From: Synechococcus sp. LA31 | Lineage (GTDB): Bacteria > Cyanobacteriota > Cyanobacteriia > PCC-6307 > Cyanobiaceae | Length of the DNA: 64,000 bases | Direction: 5' to 3' | NCBI RefSeq assembly: GCF_018502385.1 | Contig: NZ_CP075523.1 | Location: 2,666,001 to 2,730,000 of the forward strand | Shown: piece after piece, positions 56,413 through 64,000 of the stretch | Position numbering within the stretch: position 1 is the stretch's first letter | Layout: every line of letters starts with the position of its first letter | Made by a program: the position numbers and the translations under genes | Notes under the pieces: model-generated | The model's database searches: none | What the model saw: only the letters and a program-made list of their open reading frames with translations | What the model was told of the DNA's origin: nothing

Positions 56413-57030
56413 TCAGTCGATGTCAGCGGTGAAGGGGGTGGCCCAGCGGGCGCGGGTTTCCTTGTTGAAGGGAGGCAACCAGTGGCGGATCAGGGCCTGC
56501 TCCAGCGACCGCCGCGGGCGCACCGTTGTGGGTGCATCACTCCAGAAGCGGATGCTCAGCTGACTGGCGAACCCAACCTGTTGCAGTGCCTCGCCGTAGG
56601 CCGCTAGGTAGCTCTTGCAGTCGTGCTCGCCCTTCCAGCGGCGATCAGCCTGGCCTGTTTCGCCCACGTAGAGCAGCAGGTGGCCCGCTAAATGGGGCGG
56701 TCGATCGATCACGAAATAAAGGGCGGCGCCGAGGTTGTTGCTCTCAGGCCAGCGCCAGAACTGCAGATGCTGTGGGGCGAGGGCCAGTGGATCGAGCCTT
56801 TGCACCGTTGCGGCGGGACCGGCCACATCACCATCGAGCAGGTTGATCTGGCCCGCCGCGATGCTGCGGCCTTCAGCAACGGCCACAAAACGTGGCTGTT
56901 GGAAGGCCAGCAACCGTTCTTGCCACTGGAGGAGCTGATGCTTCTGCAGGGGCAGATCCTGGCTGCCGCCCTGTGCTCCGAGCGCTTGAACGAAGAGATC
57001 CCCCTGCCTGGATGTGGAGCCTTTCCCCAT
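56413..57030 (-). CDS. GIY-YIG-type nuclease domain protein
   Basis: About 205 residues if started at MGKGSTSRQGDLF; an in-frame ATG 48 bases upstream lies inside the HhH gene. The C-terminal half has LLYVGETGQADRRWKGEHDCKSYL, which matches a degenerate GIY-YIG strand-helix motif with the conserved arginine. The N-terminal part is helical and unassigned. GIY-YIG enzymes cut DNA in repair, recombination or mobile elements; the missing second tyrosine motif means activity is uncertain. It follows the HhH gene by 4 bases. Confidence 0.75.
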   Translation of the reverse strand: MGKGSTSRQGDLFVQALGAQGGSQDLPLQKHQLLQWQERLLAFQQPRFVAVAEGRSIAAGQINLLDGDVAGPAATVQRLDPLALAPQHLQFWRWPESNNLGAALYFVIDRPPHLAGHLLLYVGETGQADRRWKGEHDCKSYLAAYGEALQQVGFASQLSIRFWSDAPTTVRPRRSLEQALIRHWLPPFNKETRARWATPFTADID

Positions 57031-57034
57031 GGGT

Positions 57035-57706
57035 TCAGGCCGAACGGGGCAGTTGCGGCCCGGCTGGGCCCTGGCCAAAGCGCACCTTCCCGATCAGCTC
57101 CTCCACCAGGGCTGGAGGCAATTGCAAGCGCTGTTGCAGATCGGCCAGATCGTTGAAGGGTGCGCGTTGTCGCTCGCGCAGCAGCCGCGCTCGCCGCACC
57201 CCATCTAGCTGGGGAAGCTCCCGCTCCAGCGAGGCAGCACTGGCGTGATTGAGGTCGACGGGCGTGAGGCTGGCCCTGAGGGGGGCGCCATCGCCATACC
57301 AACGAAATAGCAGGAGTGGTTCCCAGGCCATCACTTGGCTCCGGGGCAGCTCCAACAGGCGCTCCAGATCGTCCAGGCCGCTTAACTGCACGCCGCCATG
57401 CTGCAGCCGTAGGAGTAGGTCCACCTGGGCCGCTGTGATGCCGGGTAGACGCAACCAGTCATCGGCACTGGCACGGTTCACATCCAGGCGCCAGCCCAGG
57501 GCGGCGGCGCGGAGAGCCTCGCTGGAATTGTGCAGGCGCCGTTGAGGGTCCTGGCGGAGCTTCAGCTCCAGCAGATCACGCTCGACATCCTCATCGCCTG
57601 ATACGGCTCGCTCCGGTGCTGGTGCCGGTTTCGGTCGACGCTGGATTTGCCCGGTGGCCTCCAGCAGGCTGCGGGCAAGTGGATCCAACCAGTGGCCACG
57701 GGCCAT
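57035..57706 (-). CDS. Helix-hairpin-helix (ComEA-like) DNA-binding protein
   Basis: A 223-residue protein with two or three HhH motifs: WRLDVNRASADDWLRLPGITAAQVDLLL (about 75-105) and VDLNHASAASLERELPQLDGVRRARLL (about 155-185), followed by FNDLADLQQRLQLPPALVEEL. HhH repeats bind DNA non-specifically, as in ComEA and UvrC-type proteins. There is no signal peptide, unlike exported ComEA. The start was set at MARGHWLDPLAR. Placed 4 bases before a GIY-YIG-like nuclease gene, the pair looks like a binding/cutting set for DNA repair. Confidence 0.8.
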   Translation of the reverse strand: MARGHWLDPLARSLLEATGQIQRRPKPAPAPERAVSGDEDVERDLLELKLRQDPQRRLHNSSEALRAAALGWRLDVNRASADDWLRLPGITAAQVDLLLRLQHGGVQLSGLDDLERLLELPRSQVMAWEPLLLFRWYGDGAPLRASLTPVDLNHASAASLERELPQLDGVRRARLLRERQRAPFNDLADLQQRLQLPPALVEELIGKVRFGQGPAGPQLPRSA

Positions 57707-57738
57707 GGCGGTGGCAGCAGAAGCACAGTGGACCGACC

Positions 57739-58449
57739 TTAACGATCTTCCGGCCACTCCACCAAGCCGAGGCGGATGCCTTTCACGGCGGCATGCAGAC
57801 GGCTGCGTGCCGCCAGCTTGTGGAAGATCTGTGCCACGTGGCTCTTCACCGTTTCCGCGCTGATGAACAGTGCGCCCGCGATCTCCTGATTGGTTGCATC
57901 GGCCGCCATCAGTTGCAGCACCTCCAGCTCACGCAGGGTGAGTTCGGCCAACGGAGCATCGCCAAGGCCCGAATAACCCTCGAAATACTGCTTGTAGAGC
58001 CCCTTCTCGGTGTAGGCCGCTCCTGCGCTCACGGTTTTCAGGGCCAGCGCCACCGTGCCACGACCGATCTGCGATTCGAGGCAGACGCCATCACACCCTG
58101 CTTCCACGGCCCGACGAATCGTGATCAGCCGCCTGGGTTGGGTCACGATCATCACGGCGCTGAGCTCTGGGTGGCGCGCTTTGGCTGTTGCCACGAGGGA
58201 ACCGCCGTTTCCTTGCTCAAGCCGGTCGGTGCAGAGCAACAGATCCGCATTCTTGGCCTGCAGCAGTTCGAGAGCGGTGATTTCAGTGGTGGTGGCGCCC
58301 ACCAGTTGATGTCCGGGGCGGATGGCGCTGACCAACAAGCTGAGGGCCATCCGGCTGCCCATGGCGGCCACCACCCGGTGCGGTTCCATCAACTGGTTGC
58401 CGTGGTCCACATGGGCGCGAACCTCCTCGATCAGGGGCGTGAAATCCAA
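57739..58449 (-). CDS. NarL/LuxR-family response regulator with degenerate receiver
   Basis: A 236-residue protein, TTG start; a later ATG in the MEPHRV segment is possible. The C-terminal DNA-binding HTH is clear: LTLRELEVLQLMAADATNQEIAGALFISAETVKSHVAQIFHKL. The N-terminal receiver keeps an aspartate in LLLCTDRL, but the acidic pair after strand 1 is missing (RVVAAMGSRMAL) and the strand-5 lysine is replaced (DGVCLESQI). So phosphorylation by a histidine kinase is doubtful. It is likely a phosphorylation-independent or ligand-controlled regulator; targets unknown. It diverges from the DUF1825 gene. Confidence 0.85.
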   Translation of the reverse strand: MDFTPLIEEVRAHVDHGNQLMEPHRVVAAMGSRMALSLLVSAIRPGHQLVGATTTEITALELLQAKNADLLLCTDRLEQGNGGSLVATAKARHPELSAVMIVTQPRRLITIRRAVEAGCDGVCLESQIGRGTVALALKTVSAGAAYTEKGLYKQYFEGYSGLGDAPLAELTLRELEVLQLMAADATNQEIAGALFISAETVKSHVAQIFHKLAARSRLHAAVKGIRLGLVEWPEDR

Positions 58450-58591
58450 CCCTGCAAGTCGCGACTGTTTTTACTGTGTGCAGAGATGGCCGAAGCGTCA
58501 GCTGCGGCTGGATCTCCAGATACGTGGATCCGCACTCGTCACCCCTGCTGGCGCTCAGCAGAATCCCCCAACGCGCTTGGGCCCGGACGCC

Positions 58592-58915
58592 ATGGCTTTT
58601 TTTGACTCCGAGATCGTGCAGGAGGAAGCCAAGCGCCTGTTCGGTGACTACCAGCAGTTGATGCAGCTGGGCGGTGAATACGGAAAGTTCGATCGTGAGG
58701 GAAAGAAGCTGTTCATCGAGCGCATGGAAGAGCTGATGGATCGCTACCGCGTGTTCATGAAGCGCTTCGAGCTCTCAGAGGATTTCCAGGCCAAGCTCAC
58801 CGTGGAGCAGCTGCGCACCCAGCTCGGTCAGTTCGGCATGACGCCTGAGCAGATGTTTGAGCAGATGCAGCGCACGCTCGAGCGCATGAAGGGCGAACTC
58901 GAGAAGGAAGCCTGA
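58592..58915 (+). CDS. DUF1825 family protein
   Basis: A 107-residue helical protein of a cyanobacteria-specific family: AFFDSEIVQEEAKRLFGDYQQLMQLG and MEELMDRYRVFMKRFELSEDFQAKLTVEQLR, closing with LERMKGELEKEA. It has no catalytic motif and looks like a coiled-coil partner protein. The start at the ATG behind the GGACGCC segment gives the family length; a longer upstream reading is not credible. tyrS follows 42 bases later. Confidence 0.9.
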   Translation: MAFFDSEIVQEEAKRLFGDYQQLMQLGGEYGKFDREGKKLFIERMEELMDRYRVFMKRFELSEDFQAKLTVEQLRTQLGQFGMTPEQMFEQMQRTLERMKGELEKEA

Positions 58916-58957
58916 GGGTCGCTGCCTACGATCCGCCCCTGAACAACAGCGGCAGCA

Positions 58958-60220
58958 ATGGCCAAGGGTGCGTGGGAATTGCCGCAGTGGCTTGAACGTG
59001 GTGTTGCTGATCTGTTTCCGGCCGGTGAGGTGGCCAGCGATCCCGATCAGCAGCTGGCGGCGCGGCTTGCCCAGGCCGAGAACGACGGGCGGCGGTTGCG
59101 CATCAAGCTCGGCATCGACCCCACGGGCTCCGACATTCACCTGGGCCATTCGATCCTGTTCCGCAAGCTGCGGGCTTTTCAGGACGCCGGCCATACAGCG
59201 GTGTTGATCATCGGTGACTTCACCGCTCGGATCGGTGATCCCACCGGCAAGAGCGCCACGCGGGTGCAGCTCACCGCTGAGCAGGTGGAGGCCAATGCCG
59301 CCACCTATCTGGCTCAGCTTGGTCAGGGGCAGGACCCAGCTCGATCTCTGCTCGATTTTGAGACCCCGGCTCGCTTGGAGGTGCGTCGCAACAGCGAGTG
59401 GCTGGCGGGGCTGGATTTGCCGAAGGTGATCGAGTTGCTGGGGATCTCCACCGTGGGCCAGATGCTGGCCAAAGAAGATTTCGCTAACCGCTACGGCTCC
59501 GGCACCCCGATCTCCCTGCACGAATTCCTGTATCCCTTGCTGCAGGGCTACGACTCCGTGGCGGTGCAGGCCGACGTGGAGCTAGGCGGCACCGATCAGA
59601 AATTCAATGTGGCCACGGGCCGTGATCTGCAACGCCATTTCGGCCAGAGCACCCAGTTCGGAATGCTGTTGCCAATCCTGCCGGGCCTCGATGGCGTGCA
59701 GAAGATGAGCAAAAGCCTGGGCAACACCGTGGGCCTCAGTGAAGACCCACTCTCGATGTATTCCAAGCTCGAGAAGGTGCCCGATGCGGTGGTGGAGGAG
59801 TACCTCACGCTGCTCACCGATCTGGATCTTGAGGCGCTGCCGGCCAACCCCCGCGAGCGGCAGAAGGCGATGGCGCTGGAGGTGACGCGGCAGCGCCACG
59901 GCGACGCGGCGGCCCAGCAGGCCCAGGCCGATGCCGGCAAGCTGGTGGGTGGTGCCAGCGGCAGCGGCGCCGCGGATGCGGAGGTGCCAGAAGCCTCGCT
60001 GGAGGGGGTGAACTTTCCGGCTAAGGCCTTTTATCTGCTCAGCGCGGTGGGCATCTGCGCCAGCAGCAGCGAAGCGCGCCGCCAGATCCAAGGCGGCGGC
60101 GTGAAGCTCGATGGCGAGAAGCTCAGCGATCCCAATCAGGAATTTGCAGGGCCCGATCAATTGGCCGGCAAGGTGCTGCAGCTGGGCAAAAAAACCTTCC
60201 GGCGTTTGGTGCCGGGCTGA
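58958..60220 (+). CDS. tyrS: Tyrosyl-tRNA synthetase
   Basis: A 420-residue class I synthetase that charges tRNA-Tyr. Class motifs are the HIGH-like HLGHS in [17 protein letters not shown] and the KMSKS loop. The C-terminal S4 RNA-binding domain (about 355-415) has [31 protein letters not shown]. Length and layout are normal. Its 3' end is adjacent to the convergent cupin gene, with only 3 bases between stop codons. Confidence 0.97.
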   Translation: MAKGAWELPQWLERGVADLFPAGEVASDPDQQLAARLAQAENDGRRLRIKLGIDPTGSDIHLGHSILFRKLRAFQDAGHTAVLIIGDFTARIGDPTGKSATRVQLTAEQVEANAATYLAQLGQGQDPARSLLDFETPARLEVRRNSEWLAGLDLPKVIELLGISTVGQMLAKEDFANRYGSGTPISLHEFLYPLLQGYDSVAVQADVELGGTDQKFNVATGRDLQRHFGQSTQFGMLLPILPGLDGVQKMSKSLGNTVGLSEDPLSMYSKLEKVPDAVVEEYLTLLTDLDLEALPANPRERQKAMALEVTRQRHGDAAAQQAQADAGKLVGGASGSGAADAEVPEASLEGVNFPAKAFYLLSAVGICASSSEARRQIQGGGVKLDGEKLSDPNQEFAGPDQLAGKVLQLGKKTFRRLVPG

Positions 60221-60223
60221 GGC

Positions 60224-60637
60224 TCAGAGGTTGCGGAGCACCTCCAGATCTTCTGCATCCAGTGGTGTGGGAATGCTGTGTTTCAGCTGATTGGTGAAAC
60301 CGCCGTCTTTGCTGAGCACCGTGAGTAGGTAGAGCCGCCCGGGGCCTGGGTTCTCCAGGTCGTGGAGGGCCTCCTCGGGCACCACCACCACATCCCCACT
60401 GCGGGCGGTGATGGACCGATCGTCGACGTGAAAGATCACCCCGCCTCGCAGCACGAAGTACAGCTCAACTGCCTCTTGATGGCGGTGGGGCGGCACCCGA
60501 TCACAGGGGTCGTGCACTTCGAGGAACACCGTGCAGCCACCGGCGTCGGTGTTGTTCAGCAAAGCCAGGCGACAGTGGTCGTTGCTGCTGAGCCGGAAGC
60601 CTTGGAGCTCCTCGGGATGCAGGATCCGTGGCAGCAT
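60224..60637 (-). CDS. Cupin-domain protein
   Basis: A 137-residue single cupin. The metal motif is [27 protein letters not shown] (HxH and later E), then the second cupin strand [18 protein letters not shown] with a histidine. The start was placed at [10 protein letters not shown] because the upstream 49 residues of the open frame are low-complexity. Small cupins bind sugars, acids or serve as oxygenases or isomerases; the substrate cannot be deduced. It diverges from pyrF and converges with tyrS. Confidence 0.85.
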   Translation of the reverse strand: MLPRILHPEELQGFRLSSNDHCRLALLNNTDAGGCTVFLEVHDPCDRVPPHRHQEAVELYFVLRGGVIFHVDDRSITARSGDVVVVPEEALHDLENPGPGRLYLLTVLSKDGGFTNQLKHSIPTPLDAEDLEVLRNL

Positions 60638-60737
60638 CGAGCAAGGATCGGGTACGGCCTTCCCATCGTGGTGGTGGAGCCGGAGGGCTGCCACCAGCCT
60701 TCGTAGCCTGAGATGTCTTGCATGCGCTCGATTCCGC

Positions 60738-61457
60738 GTGAACAGCTCAGCCGCCGATCGGATCATCGTGGCTCTCGATGGCATGGCCCCCGAGCAGGCC
60801 TTGGCCTTTGCGGCGGCGGTGCCCCAGTTGCGCTGGGTGAAGGTGGGGCTGGAGCTGTTTGTGGCGGGCGGCCCGGATGTGGTGCGGCAGCTGCGCGATC
60901 AGGGCAAGCGGGTGTTTCTGGATCTGAAATTTCACGACATCCCCGCCACCATGGCCGGCGCCTGCCGCAGTGCCGCGCGCCTCGGGGCGGAATTGATCAC
61001 CGTGCATGCCTGTGCGGGCAGCGAAGCCCTTGGTGCTGCCCAGGTTGCAGCCTCTGAATCGGCGGCAGCAGCGGGGTTGATGCCGCCCACCCTGCTGGCG
61101 GTCACGGTGCTCACCAGCTGGGACCCCCAGCGCTTTGGCGCTGAGCTGGCCATTGAGGAGCCGGTGAGGGATTACGTGCCGCGGTTGGCTCAGCTGGCGG
61201 CTCAGGCGGGCATTGGCGGTTGTGTGTGTTCTCCGCTGGAGGTGGCGGCGCTGCGGGCGGCTCACCCCGACCCGTTTGCCCTGGTGACCCCTGGTATTCG
61301 TCCTGCCGGCGCTGCTCTGGGCGATCAACAGCGGGTGATGACGCCAGCCCAGGCCATCGCTGCTGGCTCCAGTCAGCTGGTGATCGGCCGGCCGATCACA
61401 GCCGCACCAGACCCGGCCGCTGCATTCGCTGCCTGCTGCGCCGACCTTCTGGCTTAA
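60738..61457 (+). CDS. pyrF: Orotidine-5'-phosphate decarboxylase
   Basis: A 239-residue OMP decarboxylase, last step of UMP synthesis. The GTG start gives [16 protein letters not shown]; the catalytic [11 protein letters not shown] with lysine and aspartate and the C-terminal phosphate-binding VTPGIRPAG and QLVIGRPIT are intact. The longer open frame upstream includes most of the cupin region and is not used. Length is close to the usual 230-240. It converges with the GT4 gene. Confidence 0.95.
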   Translation: MNSSAADRIIVALDGMAPEQALAFAAAVPQLRWVKVGLELFVAGGPDVVRQLRDQGKRVFLDLKFHDIPATMAGACRSAARLGAELITVHACAGSEALGAAQVAASESAAAAGLMPPTLLAVTVLTSWDPQRFGAELAIEEPVRDYVPRLAQLAAQAGIGGCVCSPLEVAALRAAHPDPFALVTPGIRPAGAALGDQQRVMTPAQAIAAGSSQLVIGRPITAAPDPAAAFAACCADLLA

Positions 61458-61472
61458 GGGCGGTGGCGGTCT

Positions 61473-62645
61473 TCAGGCCGCCAGGCTTCCTTGAGGCACC
61501 AATTCGGCGTAAAGGCGCTCCAGCTCGTCGATGTTGCGGGTGAGGGTGTAGCGCTCGAGGGCACGCTGGCGGGCGCGGCGGCCTAATTCGGCGGTAAGTA
61601 CAGGTTGATCACGCAGCACCGGCAGCAGCGTGCGCAGCTGGGTGGTGACCCCCTGGGTGCTGATCACGATGCCAGCGCCGCCCTCCAGCACCTCCCCATC
61701 AGCGCCCGCATCGGTGGCCACGCAAGCGGTGCCGCTGGCCATCGCCTCCAGCAGCGCCAGGCTCAGCCCCTCCACCAGAGATGGCAAGAGGAACACCTCC
61801 GCCATTTGCAGAAGTGCCAACCGCTTGGATTGATCGGGTTCATGCCCCCACCAGTGCACGTTGATCTCGCGGCCGTAGCTCTGCATCAGCGATTGGCGCA
61901 CGGGCCCGTCGCCCACAACCACCAGGGTGCAGCCCGCCAGTTGCACCAGCCGCCAGGCGCGCAGCAGCGCCTCCACGTTTTTCTCTGTGGCGATGCGGCC
62001 CATGTATAGGAACACCCGTTGGCCAGCGAAGCGCCGCCGCAGCTCCAGCAGCTCAGGGGATTCGGTGCTGGGCAGGCTGGGTTTCCATTGCTCGGGATCC
62101 ACGCCGTTGGGGATCACGGCGAGGCGGCTGGCCGGCACCCCCAGGCGCATCAGCACGTCCGCCTGGAGATCCGAGAACACCACCACGCGGTTGTAGCGGG
62201 CTAGTGAGGGGGCATAGAGCTGATACGTGAGCTGCTGGGTGCCTGAGCTGAGGTTGCGCAGCGCCGCATCAAACGGGGGGTGGAAGGTGGCGACCAGAGG
62301 TAGCCCCAGCTGCTGGCAGAGATCGGGCAGGCGGAAATCCAAGGGGGAGAGGGTGAGGCTGGCGTGCACCAGATCCGGCCGCAGCCGCTCCAGCGACTCC
62401 CTCAATTCCCGCTGCGCTCCCGGTGAGGGGATGGTGTACACCTGCGACTTCACCAGGTAAGGCAGGGCTACTTCCAGGCTGGGATCGCTGCTCTCAATCG
62501 ACCGGCCCAGGCTTCCGGCCGGTGTGTCGAAATGAATGAAGCTGATGTCGTGGCCGCGTTGCTTCAGGGCTGCTGTGGTTGCAAGCCCATAGGTGACGTT
62601 GCCGCAGAACGGTGACTTCTTGCCCAGCCAGGCGATGTGGGGCAC
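61473..62645 (-). CDS. Glycosyltransferase family 4
   Basis: A 390-residue GT-B glycosyltransferase, GTG start (VPHIAWLGKKSPFCGN). The N-terminal acceptor domain (LVHASLTLSPLDFRLPDL) is followed by the nucleotide-sugar domain with FLYMGRIATEKN and the EX7E-like VEGLSLALLEAMASGTACVATDAG near residues 305-330. GT4 enzymes build lipopolysaccharide, exopolysaccharide or glycolipids; the sugar and acceptor are unknown. It follows the MFS transporter by 27 bases on the same strand. Confidence 0.88.
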   Translation of the reverse strand: MPHIAWLGKKSPFCGNVTYGLATTAALKQRGHDISFIHFDTPAGSLGRSIESSDPSLEVALPYLVKSQVYTIPSPGAQRELRESLERLRPDLVHASLTLSPLDFRLPDLCQQLGLPLVATFHPPFDAALRNLSSGTQQLTYQLYAPSLARYNRVVVFSDLQADVLMRLGVPASRLAVIPNGVDPEQWKPSLPSTESPELLELRRRFAGQRVFLYMGRIATEKNVEALLRAWRLVQLAGCTLVVVGDGPVRQSLMQSYGREINVHWWGHEPDQSKRLALLQMAEVFLLPSLVEGLSLALLEAMASGTACVATDAGADGEVLEGGAGIVISTQGVTTQLRTLLPVLRDQPVLTAELGRRARQRALERYTLTRNIDELERLYAELVPQGSLAA

Positions 62646-62672
62646 GCAGCGGCGGGTGTCCGATGTCTGACG

Positions 62673-64000
62673 CTAGCAGCGTTCCCAGGGCCGCTCCAGA
62701 AGTGCTGCCACCATCGCCAGGGCTGCCAGGGCCCAGAGCACCGGCAGCAGCCCGTAGCGGCTCACCACCGTGCCGGCCAACACCAGCGGCAGGCTCAGGG
62801 CGATGTTGATCAGGTTGTTCTGCAGGCCAAACACCTTGCCGCGCATTGCTTCTGGGGTGTCCTCCTGAATAGTCGTCTGTGCGGGGATAGCGAGCAGCGC
62901 CGCGCCTACACCGAGCACGGCGCAGAGGGTGAGCGTGGGTGTGAGGTCGCCGCGCAATTGGCCGAGCAGAACCAGGCTCCAGGCAATCGTGCCCAAGCCC
63001 GCCGAGGCCAGCCGGCGGCGGTTGAAACGATGCCCAACCTGCGCTACGGCCACGGCCCCCACGGCCAGACCGATGCCGCTCATCGCCAGCAGCGTGCCGA
63101 ACTGGGTGGGGCCGAGCGAGGCGATTGCGGAGGCCAGGCTGATGGCGAGAACATAAAGAGCGGCCAGAAGGCTGTAGAGCAACACCAGCTGCAACAGGGC
63201 GCTGCGCACACTGGGGCGCTCCCGCAGCACCTGCAAGCCGTCGGCCATCTCCTGCCACACCGTTTGTTCGCGCTCTTGGCGCGGGGTTTCCTCCACGCGG
63301 ATCCAGGCGATGGAGAGGGCCGCCAGGCCATAGCAGAGCGGCAGCAGTGCAAATTCGCCGTTGGCAATGCCGATGGCCCCAAGGCCGTATTTGAGCAGCC
63401 GCAGAATTGGATCACCGAGGGCGAAGCCCACGATCGTGGCCCCCATGCTCGTGGCTTGATACAGGGAATTTGCTGCCAGGAGCTGGTGGGTGGGCACCAG
63501 CATCGGGATGGCGGCCTGCTCCGCCGGCGCAAAGAACTGGGTGAGCACCGATTCGCAGAAGGTGATTAGCAGCAAGGCCCAGTAGCCCCAGCTCAGGCCC
63601 AGCCATTGCGGCCCATCCAGCAGGCTCAACGGCGCCAGCAGGGCCAGTCCGGCCCGGATGCCATTGCTGGCCACCATCACCTCACGCTTGCGCCAGCGGT
63701 CGGCCCATACACCAGCCACCAGGCCCAGCACCATGGCCGGAATCGTGTTCGCCACGTAGATCCCGGTGGCCAGCAGGGTGATCAGCTGGGCGCGGGTTTC
63801 GATGTTGAAGCGGAAGGCCCCCGCGGCCTCGGCGATCGCGCCATCAGCCGGTAGCGGTCCTGTCACCCAGTACTGGGCGATCAGAAACACCATCAACACG
63901 ATGTAGAACTTGTCCGCCAGCTGACTGAAGATCTGCCCCAGCCAGAGCTTGCGGAATTCAGGCAGCGCCAGAACGCCTTGAAGGCCCGTCGATCTTGGCG
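62673..64000 (-). CDS. MFS transporter, C-terminal part (cut by window edge)
   Basis: A major-facilitator-family permease with 12 or so hydrophobic helices. The frame stays open to the window end: upstream of a plausible internal GTG at 63899 the same frame reads a further LPEFRKLWLGQIFSQLADKFYIV, the normal N-terminal first-helix lead of an MFS protein, so the 5' end lies outside. Features seen are VAGVWADRWRKREVM (the conserved loop 2-3 motif) and PIASLGPTQFGTLLAM-like loops. Transport substrate unknown. It is followed 27 bases later by a GT4 gene, so export of a glycan precursor is possible but unproven. Confidence 0.85.
   Translation of the reverse strand, partial: PRSTGLQGVLALPEFRKLWLGQIFSQLADKFYIVLMVFLIAQYWVTGPLPADGAIAEAAGAFRFNIETRAQLITLLATGIYVANTIPAMVLGLVAGVWADRWRKREVMVASNGIRAGLALLAPLSLLDGPQWLGLSWGYWALLLITFCESVLTQFFAPAEQAAIPMLVPTHQLLAANSLYQATSMGATIVGFALGDPILRLLKYGLGAIGIANGEFALLPLCYGLAALSIAWIRVEETPRQEREQTVWQEMADGLQVLRERPSVRSALLQLVLLYSLLAALYVLAISLASAIASLGPTQFGTLLAMSGIGLAVGAVAVAQVGHRFNRRRLASAGLGTIAWSLVLLGQLRGDLTPTLTLCAVLGVGAALLAIPAQTTIQEDTPEAMRGKVFGLQNNLINIALSLPLVLAGTVVSRYGLLPVLWALAALAMVAALLERPWERC

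Overview
The window is chromosomal DNA of a GC-rich unicellular picocyanobacterium of the Synechococcus/Cyanobium (alpha-cyanobacterial) type. Direct support comes from oxygenic-photosynthesis genes (psbV, petF, ftrV, the photosystem II S4-domain protein), a complete kaiABC clock, a cyanobacterial rpoZ, nblS, and cyanobacteria-restricted families (DUF1818, DUF1825, DUF2811). A full-length kaiA argues against Prochlorococcus. Genes are packed tightly, many with 4-base ATGA, GTGA or TTGA start/stop overlaps. I see no IS element, prophage, CRISPR array or rRNA. There is one tRNA, tRNA-Val(GAC).

Layout. 1-5.5 kb: a phospho-signalling cassette on the minus strand (PP2C phosphatase fragment, vWA protein, Ser/Thr kinase with zinc ribbon, FHA membrane protein, small membrane protein), divergent from a class A penicillin-binding protein that carries its own FHA domain. 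5.5-8.6 kb: a rhomboid-like membrane protein, then the ATP synthase epsilon and beta genes. 8.7-13.6 kb: groES-groEL behind a CIRCE operator, mscL, amt, exported msrB, secG. 13.6-28 kb: gpmI, pyrR, ftrV, an Hsp70-like ATPase, rpoZ, murD, tRNA-Val, serA, prmA and several cyanobacterial unknowns. 28-37 kb: petF, psbV, rnz, a SpoIID/LytB protein coupled to nagB, a 401-residue orphan, the YebC-family gene, truB, a queuosine-precursor transporter and a methyltransferase. 37-46 kb: rpmA/rplU, kaiABC, a foreign-looking GC-poor gene, nblS, purD. 46-54 kb: purC and an outer-membrane block (Omp85, lpxC, fabZ, lpxA, lpxB) ending in exported msrA. 54-64 kb: pepA, a GIY-YIG/HhH pair, a LuxR-type regulator, tyrS, pyrF, a GT4 glycosyltransferase and an MFS transporter that runs off the window.

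The most unusual item is the gene at 41005-42834. It encodes a protein with the motif series of fungal-type chitin synthases, including the C-terminal SWGTKG motif. It is AT-rich compared with both neighbours and sits between kaiC and nblS, where I would expect those two to be close neighbours. The second point of interest is the first 5.5 kb, which resembles a TerY-P-like kinase/phosphatase/vWA triad wired through FHA domains to peptidoglycan synthesis. Smaller leads are a rhomboid-fold protein lacking its histidines, a response regulator with a degenerate receiver, a cysteine-free orphan protein, an NtcA-type site hard against amt, and an almost perfect anti-Shine-Dalgarno match in front of kaiB.

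All assignments come from reading the sequence by eye. No database search was possible, so family names rest on recognised motifs and lengths.
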